64,000 nucleotides of DNA, taken from positions 107,749-171,748 of the forward strand of contig JAUIRK010000823.1 of NCBI GenBank assembly GCA_030549495.1, written 5' to 3'. The position numbers were made by a program, and so were the translations under genes. This stretch comes from Nectonema munidae (Eukaryota; Nematomorpha; Nectonematoida; Nectonematidae). Of the stretch, positions 21,060 through 32,100 are shown in pieces. The notes beneath the pieces are model-generated. The model was not told the origin of the DNA and searched no databases. It was given only the letters and a program-made list of their open reading frames with translations. Position 1 is the first letter of the stretch. Each line of letters starts with the position of its first letter.

Positions 21060-22660
21060 TAAAATATATGTTTTTATACTAAATCGGTCATGCTGTTTTC
21101 ATTTCTGGACTCATTTTTTACATTTAGGATTTGAAAATACCAATAAGTGTTAATCAAATTTGCGGTTTACTTCTGAAAATTGTCTCCAAAAACATTCCTT
21201 CACATTTTACATAAAATATATGTGTTATACTAAATCGGCCATGCTGGTTTCATTTCTGGACTAATTTTTTACGTTTAGGATCTGGAAATACCTATAAGTG
21301 TTAATCAAATTTGCGGTTTATTTCTAAAAATTATCTCAAAAAACATTCATTCAAATTTTACAATGAAATATATGTTATACTAAATCGGCCATGCTGGTTT
21401 CATTTCTGGACTCATTTTTTACGTTTAGGATGTGAAAATACCAATAAGTGTTAATCAAATTTGCGGTTTACTTCTAAAAATAGTCTCCAAAAACATTTAT
21501 TCAAATTTTACAATGAAATATATGTTTTTATACCAAATCAACCATGATGTTTTCATTTCTGAACTCATTTTTCACATTTAGAGCTTTTAAAATATCAGTC
21601 AAATTTGCGGTTTAATTCTAAAAGCTATCTCCAAAAATATTCTCTCAATTTTACATGAAATATTTGTTTTTATACCAAATTGATCATGCTGTTTTCATTT
21701 CTGAACTCATTTTTTACATTTAGCATTTGAAAATAACTATAAGTATTAATCAAATTTGCGGTTTACTTCTTAAAATAGTCTCCAAAAATATTCTCTCAAT
21801 TTTACATGAAATATAAGTTTTTATACCAAATCAATCATGCTGTTTTCATTTCTGAACTCATTTTTTACATTTAGGATGTGAAAATACCTATAAGTGTTAA
21901 TCAAATTTGCGGTGGTTTACTTCTAAAAATTGTCTCCAAAAATATTCATTCAAATTTTACAATTAAATATGTTTTTATACCAAATCAACCATGCTAGTTT
22001 CATTTATGGACTCCATTTTTGCAGCTTGAATGTGAAAATACCTATAAGTATCAATCAAATTTGCGTTTAGTTCTAAAATTTGTTTCCAAAAATATTGATT
22101 CAAATTTTACATGAAATATATGTTTTTATAGTAAATAGATCATGATGATTTCATTTCTGAACACAGTTTTCGCATTTAGAGGTTTTACTGCTAGTTTCAA
22201 TCAAATTTGCGGTTTATGTCTGAAAACTATATCCCAAAATATTCTCTCTAATTTTACATGAAATATATGTTTTTATACCAATTCGACCATGATAATTTTT
22301 ATTTCTGAAATCATTTTTTGCATTTAGAGGTTTTAAATGTCTGAAAGTGTCAATCAAATGTTCGATTTAATTCTGTCTACAGAAATATTTTTGAAATTTA
22401 AATAAAATATCTGTTTTTATGCCAAATGGAAGATGCTGGTTTCATTTTTGAATTCAGGTTGGCATTTATGGTTTTAAAATATCTGAAAGCTTCAATCAGA
22501 TTTGCGGTTTACTTCTAGATACTGTCTTCAAAAATATATTCAAAAAAATAAAATATCTGTTTTATACCAAATCGACTATGCTTATTTTATTTCTGTACTG
22601 GATTTTGGATAATACGGTTAAAAATATCTCGAAGTGGCAATTGAATTAGTAATGTATGGC
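21060..22660 (+). repeat. Tandem array, ~150-bp units (copy 1, array I)
   Basis: About eleven degenerate units follow one another. Each contains TTTTATACCAAATCRACCATG, CATTTCTGAACTCATTTTTT, AAATACCTATAAGTGT and CAAATTTGCGGTTTACTTCT. Divergence between units rises toward 22660. The matching array in copy 2 is at 50225-51790. Confidence 0.85.
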
Positions 22661-23219
22661 TGAAAATCAGTTCTATAAAAAAATTTCAAAAAATGGCTGC
22701 ATATTAGTTATATAGTAAAAATATACTTTTTTTTTATATTTTGGCTTATAATACTTTCTACAAACATCTTGAGTATGAAATATTTATTTAAAAAAAAACA
22801 AAACATATTATAAAATCTTTTGAAAATTTGTATGAGAGAAGGAACCAAGTTGAAAACTAATTGAAAAGAGAACATGTGATCAAAACAAATAATTTAAAAA
22901 AAATATGTATCTTTACTAAATGGAAGATCTACCATGTTCTAATCAAATAGGAAGTGGTTAAATTTATATTGAAGAATATAAATTTATAATGAAAAAAGAG
23001 CTACCAAGAAAGGATCATCATGGAATGAATAGCAAAATTACATACTGTAAATTATAATATGACGTAGAGACTACGAGCCGATAATGAATTTGTAGCCGAA
23101 AAGATGGAGGTCCTATCGAGTTACATAAGGTACTGTAGAATGAAATATTTTGAGTGAATTAAACACCTAAAGTTGGTTTATTAAATAAATTAAGAAAATA
23201 ATTACCAGAGAAATACTGC

Positions 23220-23888
23220 ATGTAGAAGTTATTTTTTGTTTATATATTTGACATTGATATACAGGTTTAATCGATTTTTGACAGGTTTTATTGATTTCAT
23301 AAAAAATCAACATCACCATTAAATTCTGCATACTTGAAATATATAAAAAAAAATTATAAGAATAAAAATTTTAATTTTGACATGGGCTGTCATTTTAAAT
23401 TATTTTGTCAGGTTTGACTAATATTTATAAAAAAAAAAGGAATATAACCAGTAAACACAGCCTACTTGAAAATGGGTATTTGTGTGTTAAATGCCATACA
23501 GGGTAAACTTCATCATCTCCCTATACTTTCTATTAAACGTAATTCTCTAATTCAAAAAATCGTGCCTGATACTTTTTTTTTGGGATAAATCAATTTTTTG
23601 ACAGTTTTGATTGATTTTCATAAAAATGAATATCACCACTGAATTACGCATGCTTAAAAATGGGTATATATGCGTAAAAAACTTTATATTATTACTTAGA
23701 TAAAAAGTTTCTTTTTAAGATGAGCTGTCATATATAAATCAATGCTTTGATAACTTTAATTGATTTTTATAAAAAAAAATGAATATCACTGCTGAATTTA
23801 GCATGCTTGAAAATGGATGTATATGTGTAAAAACATTATATAATTATTTAGATAAAAAGTTTCTTTTTTGAGATGAGCTGTCATATGT
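23220..23888 (+). repeat. Tandem array, ~140-150-bp units (copy 1, array II)
   Basis: Units contain TTTTTGACAGGTTTGATTGA, AATGAATATCACCACTGAAT, CTTGAAAATGGGTATATATG and GAGATGAGCTGTCATAT. Four to five units remain here; copy 2 has about seven. The short 75-bp block also found at 8605 lies inside at 23498-23573. Confidence 0.8.
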
Positions 23889-23890
23889 AA

Positions 23891-24141
23891 AGTTTAAGTT
23901 TTTCGTACTAAATAAAGTTTCCATAACAAATAAAAAAAATATATATTATTGTCAAATAATTAATGAATACACTAAGAACGGCTGAATAGGTCAAACACCC
24001 AAATAATACTTTTTTGAAATTGGCTAATTTTTATTAAGTTTAAGTTTTTCATACTAAATAAAATTTCCATTACATTAAAATCAAAAAAAAATATTATTGT
24101 CAAATAATTAATGAATATACAAAGAACGGCTGAATAGGAAA
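23891..24141. repeat. Two direct copies of a ~100-bp sequence
   Basis: AAGTTTAAGTTTTTC through AAGAACGGCTGAATAGG occurs at 23891-23991 and again at 24036-24141, about 145 bp apart, with few differences. It lies between the broken end of the giant element and the 3' end of the piggyBac C gene, so it may belong to the terminal region of piggyBac C. Confidence 0.75.
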
Positions 24142-24217
24142 ATTTTGAAAATTTCCATAATCCATTATAACTAAAAATCTTCAAAATAAAAATATTTATT
24201 TCAGAATTTTAAAAATT

Positions 24218-24931
24218 TTATTCTTTAAAACATTCAAAACAAACTTGATTTGAGCAAGAACCACACACTTCGATATTACAACCATGACATTTTGAGCGTG
24301 TTTTATTTTTACATTTTTTACATAGAAGCCGTTTGTTGTTGATATCTGATGACACTTTCCTTTTTTCAGAATTTATTGAGATAGACTCTTTACTCTTCAA
24401 TATTTTAAATTTTGAGCAAAGCTCTTCACCCAAAGATAACAAAAACTTTCTTCTGCTAGTAGTGATGGAAACTGTATTGTTATATATAATATAACTAAAA
24501 TGTGTTATTTACTAATGACATCTTTTCATGTCTAGACAACTGTGCATCTTTAATTATGTGCTCTGATGATGCCTCTAACATTTTAAATTTTGGAGGATTT
24601 TCCACTTTTTTTACAAAAATAATTTTTCTCTAAAGTCTCTCTCGAAAGTGGTTTTTTTCTTTTTTTTTTTTTTTTCTTTTAAAAATGGGGGGATTTTTTT
24701 TTTTAAAAAAAAAATTGCCTGCCACTTCACTATATTATTTAATTATTATATTTTTATAGAGTTTTTTTTTTTTTTTTTTTAAAAATCCCCCCCTCCTTAA
24801 ATATTTTTTTTTAAAATAAAAAAAAAAACCAAAACCCCCCCCCCCCCCCTCCTTTGGGTGTGTGTTAAAAAAAAAAAATAAAAAAATAAACCCCCCCCCC
24901 CCCCCAAAAAACCCGATTAATTACTAAAATT

Positions 24932-24966
<35 letters not shown>

Positions 24967-26358
24967 GGTCTTTTTTTTTTTTTTTTTTTTTTTTTTCCCA
25001 TATAATATAGGAGTTGAGGCAGACTATATCAAGCAAGTTGAAAAAAAACGGCTAAAGGCCATCGTCTTGTTCCTGGCTTTGTTGAATATTCTTTCAACAT
25101 TTCATCACAGGTATCTACACCACCTTTTGTAGAGTTATAAAACTCTATTGCTTCTGGTTTTTTCTTTTTTTTGTAGAAATCTTAAAATTATCGTGCATAG
25201 AAGAAAGCAAATAAACGATTTTATTTTTTTTGGCTATATAATTCAATAATAAAACTCCATCGTCTTTTGTGAAAGCATATTTTGAGCTAAAAAGTGCTGT
25301 CTTTTTTTCAAATTTTAAATATTTTAGAATTTCTTTACGATTGGCACGCAACGTTCCAACAAGTGTTGTTTTTTCTTTCAAAAGTTCTCTAGCTAAGTCT
25401 AGGCTCGTAAAGAAGTTATCGGTTGTCACATTTAAACCCATTCCAATAAAATCTTTCATCAATTTCATTACAACACTTTGCCCAAGTGAAGTTTGACGCT
25501 CTTCTTTTCCAATATAAGGATAAGAATTCAAAACATATGAAGTTTTACTGTCGCAAAGCATCGAAAATTTTATGCCAAACTTACCAGGCTTGTTTGGCAT
25601 ATATTGTGTAAAACTACATCGACTTCTACAAGCAAAAAGTTGCTCATCGATTGTAACGGTTGCATTTGATAGAAAACACTTTTTGCAATTTGAAATTACA
25701 GCATCCCATACCTCGCGAATTGGAGCAAATTTATCCATCTCTTTTCTTCTTTTCCTAGACTCTTGTTCATCAAATCTGATATATCTCAAGATCTTTTTAA
25801 ATTTATCTCGTGCCATTGTATTATTGAAGATTTTTGTTCCATAATTATTTTCCCAAAAAGAGTCCAAAGGCTCAGATTTACCTTTCACAACTCCACGTAT
25901 GATACACAAACCTAAAAAAGCTTGCAAATCTTCAACACTTATTCTAAAATCAGATTTTTCTTTATTGGCTTTTTTGTTTGTCATATCTACAATAAATTGT
26001 AATGTTTTAGATCCTATTAACTCTAGAAAAATGTCAATTGAGTCACTAAACCTATTTCGAATAAAATTAGTTACACCACCTCTATTACGTATAATGTTTT
26101 TACAACTTATTTTTCCTACAACTTTAGGAAAAGATAAAGTCCAAAGTACTCCGTTTTTACTTTCAAGTTAATTATTTACAATTTCTTCATCAATTTCACT
26201 TTCGATTTCACTTTCATCAGGTGATTTATAATTGAAACATTCCATATTTACATTTTGAGTATTTGCATCTTTATATGATTCTGAATAATCGCTTGTATAA
26301 GAAGCAGAATCATCATTTCAGTAGGATCTAAGTTTACATCAAGCATTCTCCAAGCCAT
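24218..26358 (-). pseudogene. piggyBac C transposase, interrupted
   Basis: An ATG at 26358 starts MAWRMLDVNLDPTE. After a frameshift the acidic N-terminus follows (SYTSDYSESYKDANTQ), and an in-frame TAA near 26165 precedes NGVLWTLSFPKVVGKISCKN. From 25984 to 25145 a clean frame encodes the DDE core: ATVTIDEQLFACRSRC (first Asp), NVTTDNFFTSLDLA (second Asp), then IEFYNSTKGGVDTCDEM near 25100 (third Asp). At about 25005 the frame runs into a homopolymer-rich block and about 0.5 kb of unrelated DNA. It resumes at 24469 with RRKFLLSLGEELC and the cysteine-rich tail (CKKCKNKTRSKCHGC...CFECF) ending at 24218. It is inactive. Confidence 0.85.
24470..25005. other. Insert with long homopolymer runs in piggyBac C
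   Basis: From about 24656 to 25000 the sequence is a patchwork of long T, A, C and G runs (for example C runs of 11-16 and A/T runs over 15). Ordinary AT-rich DNA lies from 24480 to 24650, starting with TAGTAGTGATGGAAACTG, which resembles a hAT end. The homopolymer block replaces a stretch of transposase coding. Either a low-complexity insertion or an assembly/consensus error would explain it; the abrupt, perfect runs favour the second. Confidence 0.6.
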
Positions 26359-26662
26359 AACTGGAACAATATGAAAAGTTAAAAATTTAGAAAAATAAAA
26401 AAACTTAATAGTGAATATATTTTTTAAAAACTATACAAAATTATATAAAATTATATAATATAATATTTTAACATATTAAATAATTATTATAAATTTTTAT
26501 TTTTTTACATTTAAAAAAAATTAAAAATTAATTAAAAAAATAAAATATATTTAAATTTGGAAGCAGTTTTTAAATTTAAAAGCCAAAAATGAGTTTAGGT
26601 CAATTGACCAGTGTAGCCTTTCTATTCTAGGTATAATTTTTTTTCAGTCGTTCTAGGGTTAA

Positions 26663-27340
26663 AGCTTTTATCAAAAAATCAAGCTTATAATTCCGAAATT
26701 AATTTGGAAAAGATCTTTACTTAAACAAATGAGAGTGTAAAATAAGCAAGTGATTATAAGGTACTGAGAGAGTTGAACAAATTGAAAAGAAGTCCTTCTA
26801 ACTTAGCATAAGTTAATGTTTCATTATATTTGTTTTTTGAATATTTAAATCTACTTCTTTGAGATCTATTCTTTCATAAAAAAATTTTATGAACCCCAAT
26901 ATGTGATTGAAGGAAAATTTAATCAGAATTAACAATTGGGTTTTGTCTTTCATTGTTTTCCAAAAATAAATTCTTTTCTTCGAAGTCAATCTATTTTCTC
27001 GTAATGATTTTGTTCTTCTCTGATATACCACACACATAAAAAAACACGTTTCGGTGAGGATAAAATAAGCCACAAAGGTGGACAGTAAAACTAGTGCAAG
27101 TAAACTAAAAAATAAAAACACATGCGAAAAGCGTATATATATTCAAAAATTAATAAGAAATTCATATAAAAAAATAATAAAAAAATATTAAACTTTTCTT
27201 ATTTTTTTAAACCAAAAACTTTAATTTAAATGATTCCGCCATTTACAACTTTCAAAAACTAGATTTGAAATATAAAGAATAATAAATTAAATTAAAAAAA
27301 TCATTTTTAATTGATAAAGCTTTTTTTTTAAATACTATAA
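26663..27340 (-). other. Possible isolated exon with a membrane segment
   Basis: On the minus strand an acceptor-like TATTTTTTAG near 27105 precedes a frame encoding LLALVLLSTFVAYFILTETC, FFMCVVYQRRTKSLRENRL (about 27104-26990). This is one hydrophobic segment followed by a basic stretch, and the base composition is less AT-rich than its surroundings. The frame then runs on without character to 26813. No ATG or partner exon is evident. It could be a host exon or the remains of an element; I cannot choose. Confidence 0.22.
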
Positions 27341-27830
27341 AAAATATATATGACATCTTGGTTGGTTGGTTGATTAAAATAACACAGCTTTTAAGGGAGG
27401 ACTTGAAAACTTGTATGAAGCTTGTAGAAGAAAAAATTTATAAAAAAACAGTTATATATCAAATAAAAAGAGTAATTGAAAGGAGAGGAAACAAGAAGAA
27501 AAGCATAAAGGGGGCTAAAAGAGGAATACCTAAGGAAAGTTAAGACGGATGTAAAAGTAAGTACTTTTCAAGCTTTTTGATGTAGGAGACAGTTATTTAA
27601 TGAAGCTCAGGTTTAAAAATTAAATCGAAAAACGTGAAAAGGAGAAACAAAATTTTCTGCAAAGAGTAGACATAAATTGATCAGTTTAAAATTGAGTATT
27701 TGGAAATTTAGAAATGAGATGAAAAAGGATCTTCAATTTTACAGCAGTTGAAACGACATAAATTTGAGTTGCATTTTCCTATTAATTTCAAAAACTTTTT
27801 GCAGTTGCAGGAGCCAGTAAATCATCTTAT
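27341..27830. other. AT-rich DNA, no supported gene
   Basis: A 61-codon Lys-rich plus-strand frame (27358-27543) has no recognisable motif and I do not annotate it as a gene. Nothing else is seen. Confidence 0.3.
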
Positions 27831-27834
27831 CAAT

Positions 27835-28490
27835 TCAGGGTAAACGGATAAAATTAAGAAATCTTTGCATTTGTCGAAGAATTTTTTTAGGAAAAGTGGC
27901 ACTAAAAGGGAGATTAGGTGAATACATAAATCTTTGAAACCAGATTACATAGGATTTATTTTTAATAACACGTTTTAGGGAAGAAGGAATTTTGTATTTG
28001 TAAGCTTGAAGAATAAGAGCTTTTTTGAAGGAATTAACAAACACATTACCAAGAATAAAATAGTGACCATAACACCATACAATCCTTAATGAGAAACAAT
28101 AATTCAATGATACACAGATGGAAAAAAATTCCTTAATTATAGGACATTTGGATGTTTTAAATTTTAGACTTTCAACAAGAGAAAAGTCATAGAGTCAGAG
28201 AAAAGATAAACGAGGATGTAGAAGAGGAAGTACCGAGAATTTTGTTTCAAGTGATTTACTGCATCTAAAAGTCCGTAACATTCAGCAATAGAGACTAAAG
28301 AAAATTTACTAAAATTGCATGATTGTAAAAATGGTGGGGAGTTTTGTACAGAATAGAAAAGAGCAACAAAAAGGAGTCAACAGTCGTTGCTAGGTCATAA
28401 AAAGCACCCATGATGGAGCATTTGTGAATAAAAAAATATTTGAAGTCTTTATGTTTGAAAAAAGTGTTAATTTAGTATCCAAAATTTTAG
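27835..28490 (-). pseudogene. I-clade LINE RNase H relic
   Basis: Minus-strand translation in shifting frames gives SLVSIAECYGLLDAVNHL (the family's SIFTAECYAILEAL motif with the catalytic Glu), then YLFSDSMTFLLLK (SDS motif). RIVWCYGHYFILGNVFVNSF follows (W.PGH.GI.GNE.AD motif, degenerate), then KYKIPSSLKR. The order and spacing match the RNase H domain that follows the RT in I/R1-type LINEs. Stops and frameshifts are frequent. No RT is visible upstream, so only this fragment survives. Confidence 0.55.
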
Positions 28491-28834
28491 TTAGCGCGGG
28501 CCCTGATGTATGATATCAAAATTTATAAATAAATGATATATAGTGTAGGTATACTAGAATAAAATTTCATTAAAAAGTCAAAAAATAAGTATCAGAGGTC
28601 TGGCAACACCTCCGGGGAGACAACTTGCCAAACTTGCCAGCCTTATTATATATTTAAATGTGTAAATCCTAAAATGCTTAAAAAATATACTTAAAATAAA
28701 AATTTTCAAAAAATATTTTACATACATATTGAAAGCCACATTTCAAAAATTCTACCTAAAAGTTCAAAAAATTTAACTTTGAAATTGCAGTTTTATTTCA
28801 TAAAAACTATATGATTGGTTGAAATGTTTATGTA

Positions 28835-29227
<393 letters not shown>

Positions 29228-29892
29228 GGTATACTCTTTGTGGTTAACATAGGCTAGGTTATACAAATAAATATATTTTCATTTTTCCAAAATCTGCTTT
29301 TATGTGAGGTCAGTCAAGTTTTATCTATTTTCAAAAAATACCAATAATAATTAACGTTCTTAATTTATATAATATTTTTTCAATATTTTATATTCTCAAA
29401 GGTAAAATATGATTTTTTACATTTTAAAATTTCATAGTTGAAGAAAACTGTCGAAAATTAATATATATTTTTTACTTTTTATGGGTCAGTAGTACAGGTC
29501 AGTATAATGCTTTTCTAATAAATTTAAAATTATTTTTAAAGTGAAAAATGTTGATCGAATGTACAAGATTTGAAGTTATACTCTTTGTGGGTAAAATAGG
29601 CTAGGTTTTACAAATAAATATATTTTTATTTTTCCAAAATCCGCTTTTATGTGAGGTCAGTCAAGTTTTATCTAGTTTCAAAAAATACCAATAATTAACG
29701 TGATGAGTTTATATATTATTTCTTCAAAATTTTATATTCACAAAGGTAGAATATGGTTTTTAACATTTTAAAATGTCATAGTTAAATAAAACTCTCGAAA
29801 ATTAATATATATTTTTTACTTTTTATGGGTCAGTAGTATAGGTCAGTATAATATTTTTCTAATAAATTTTAAATTATTTTTCAAGTGAAAAA
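29228..29892 (+). repeat. Two direct repeats of ~345 bp
   Basis: TACTCTTTGTGG, ATAGGCTAGGTT, GCTTTTATGTGAGGTCAGTC and TTTATGGGTCAGTAGTA occur in the same order at about 29228-29570 and 29578-29892. A partial third copy is at 30826-30900 (GTATAATGTTTTTCTAATAA). It is a tandem or satellite-like family with no coding frames. Confidence 0.8.
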
Positions 29893-30409
29893 TGTCGATT
29901 AAATGTAAGAGTTTTGTTTGATAATCGTAGTCTACTTTTATTTAGTTTAGATACAACCTTTATAATTTTTAACGAAGGGCATTCGTTATATTTATACCGA
30001 CAGTGTGCGAGGAATAAATCACATTATTGATTGATTTTAGAGCATAATTATGCGAAGAAAGATGAACACATGTTGCATTACGCGTTTGTGAGCGCAGTGA
30101 ATTCTTATCTCGCATTCGCTTCACCACATCTTTAGCACGCGTGTGTGGTTTTGTCGATTGAATGTACGAATTTTGTTGGATAATCGTAGTCTACTTTTAT
30201 TTAGTTTAGATACAACCTTTCTAATTTTTAACGAAGGGCATTAGTTATATTTATACCGACAGTGTGCGAAGAATAAATCACATTATTGATTGATTTTAGA
30301 GCATAACTATGCGAAGAAAGATGAACACATGTTGCATTACGCGTTTGTGAGCGCAGTGAATTCTTATCTCGCATACGCTACACCACATCTTTAGCACGCG
30401 TGTGTGGTT
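29893..30409 (+). repeat. Head-to-tail duplication of a 259-bp unit
   Basis: The unit starting TGTCGATT at 29893 is repeated from 30152 with only about ten differences. It contains a patch less AT-rich than its surroundings: GTTGCATTACGCGTTTGTGA, then GCGCAGTGAATTC and TTTAGCACGCGTGTGTGG. A third, partial start is seen near 30880-30920 (GTAGATCGAATGTACAAG). No protein is encoded. The high identity implies recent duplication or gene conversion. Confidence 0.88.
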
Positions 30410-31165
30410 TATTTTATCGGGCTAGTCTACGCTTAGTTTATTTGTAGTGTTCCTAGCTTAAATCTTAGTCAAATATTAAAACGCTTATAACTTTCACATT
30501 TCTCAACAAAATGCATCATGCGATATACCAATTTAAGCATTTTTTATGGGCTTTCAGAATACATTACTTATATCACAAGTACTTAAGAAATACCTTTTAC
30601 TGTTTTTATTTTACATGGGCTTCATACCATTAATTAGCAGATAAGGGATGCATTTTAAACTAAAGCTCCTTTCATTAGGACAAATTTTTACCTATATTAT
30701 GTGACAATTTCCAGCACAATTATAAAGCGACTCAACTCTCGGAATCTAAATTTATTTGTAGATTTTTATAAAATAGTATTAGTTTTTCCATTTTTTTATA
30801 AATTAACCTTCGTTTTTTTTATTGGTCAGTATAATGTTTTTCTAATAAATTTAAAATTATTTTTGAAGTGAAAAATGTAGATCGAATGTACAAGTTTTGT
30901 TGGATAATCGTAGTCCACTGTTTATTTTTAGATTTTTATAAAATCATTTTAGTTTTCGGTTTTTTATAAATTAACATTAGTTTTTTACTTCTTTTGAATT
31001 AATCATCCAAAATTTAAGTGCGGGTTTGATTTACACTTTGATTCAAAAAAATATGTTTTGGATAAATATTATTTTATTATTGTTTACTGCATATAAATTT
31101 CTAAAGAGAAGATAAATAGATCAAAATATGTGTTTTAATCAATTTTTCTCAATAAGTATTGAAGC
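30410..31165. other. AT-rich repeat-derived DNA
   Basis: Apart from the partial repeat copy at 30826-30920, nothing is recognised. Confidence 0.3.
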
Positions 31166-31168
31166 TAT

Positions 31169-31905
31169 AAGGTAGCAAAATATGAACAGAAAGTTTGATA
31201 TTTTTTGATTTTTTAAATAATATTTTTCGATTCTTTGATTACAGAATTTTATTTTGATTATTTGAAAAATATAATATTTAAAATCGTGCAAATTGCAAAG
31301 TATAGGTATTTTAAACAAAACAGTAATATATTTGAAGAAATATTTTTTCAGTATAAAGAGTTTAGAAAACTCTTCTCTAATATGTAATGATATATTCTCA
31401 TAACCTGTACGGTTGAACGCGGGTAGACAATTTGCGTGTTATCTCCAACCCGTATATTACGATGATTCTTCTCCAACCTGTATTCTACGATGATTCATCT
31501 CCAAACTATATACTACAATGATTCATCTCCAACCTGTATACTACGATGATTCATCTTCAACCTGTATACTACGATGGTTTCTATTCCATGTACAAATAAC
31601 TAGGGAGACAATGTTCAACTTTCTGTTCACATTCTGCTAGATGGAAGATTTGATATACCTCATTCGGGGAGACGATGCTACATAAGTTATTACCTATATA
31701 CATTATACCTGTATACTACGATGGTTCATCTCCAACCTGTATACCGCGATAATTCATATCAAAGAATCGAAAAATATTCTTTAAAAAATCAAAAATATCA
31801 AACTTTCTGTTCATATTTTGCTACCTCATACGATGTTACAAAAGTTATTACCTATACTTTGCAATTTGCACGATTTTAAATATTATATTTGTCAAATAAG
31901 CAAAA
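31169..31905. repeat. 28-bp minisatellite between inverted segments
   Basis: About five units of TCTCCAACCTGTATACTACG-type sequence (28-bp period, each ending in ATGATTCA) fill 31435-31580, with two more near 31708-31755. On either side are inverted copies. GGTAGCAAAATATGAACAGA at 31171-31245 matches 31757-31826 in complement, and AAATCGTGCAAATTGCAAAG (31266-31315) matches 31850-31900. The two pairs are not mirrored in order, so this is a rearranged repeat rather than a simple hairpin. Confidence 0.75.
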
Positions 31906-32100
31906 CTAAGGTTTTTTATAAATAAATAAAGTCATCAAAAATTGAATAATTTTATAATATCTTTGCAGAGTTTTTCTACAATGTACCCTAATGAGTTAGA
32001 CAATAAATTACCATTTTGTTCATTGTCAGATTATTGGGGCTTCAGAAAGATGTTCTTATAACTCAGGGGTACTTAACTGAAAAAAGGTTGAGAACACCTG
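31905..32100 (+). mobile_element. hAT element 3' end (partial copy)
   Basis: The region repeats the last 120 bp of the hAT at 43333-45718: ATTACCATTTTGTTCATTGT, CAGATTATTGGGG, GATGTTCTTATAACTCAGG, and the terminus GGTTGAGAACACCTG ending at 32100. The phrase before it (GCAAAACTAAGGTTTTTTAT) also matches 45597-45616. Only this tip is present. Confidence 0.75.

Larger units (their letters stand above)
20672..23888 (+). mobile_element. Giant non-coding piggyBac-type element, copy 1 (right end lost)
   Basis: It begins after TTAA (20668-20671) with CCCTATTAGTGTTGGG and a G/C hairpin (GGGGGCGTAAAGCGCCCCCC). It then follows copy 2 (49830 onward) closely for 3.2 kb, including both internal tandem arrays. 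Relative to copy 2 it lacks about 390 bp around 22970 and ends abruptly near 23888, where copy 2 continues. The right terminus is missing and unrelated repeat DNA and piggyBac C follow. It has no protein-coding capacity. Confidence 0.8.
24142..26658 (-). mobile_element. piggyBac C element, right end defined
   Basis: The end downstream of the ATG side is clear: TTCTAGGG at 26651-26658 followed by TTAA (26659-26662), giving a terminus CCCTAGAACGACTG read inward. The opposite terminus should lie below 24142 but no TTAA-CCCTAG is present. That end is lost or was disturbed when the element joined the giant element copy 1. Confidence 0.65.

Noticed and set aside
29893-30409. Adjacent identical repeats as a pair of LTRs
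   Set aside because: The copies abut with no internal region, lack TG...CA tips and have no primer-binding site. A tandem duplication is simpler.
31431-31580. Regular 28-bp repeats resembling a CRISPR array
   Set aside because: Units adjoin with no unique spacers, the genome is eukaryotic, and no cas-like genes occur. It is a minisatellite.
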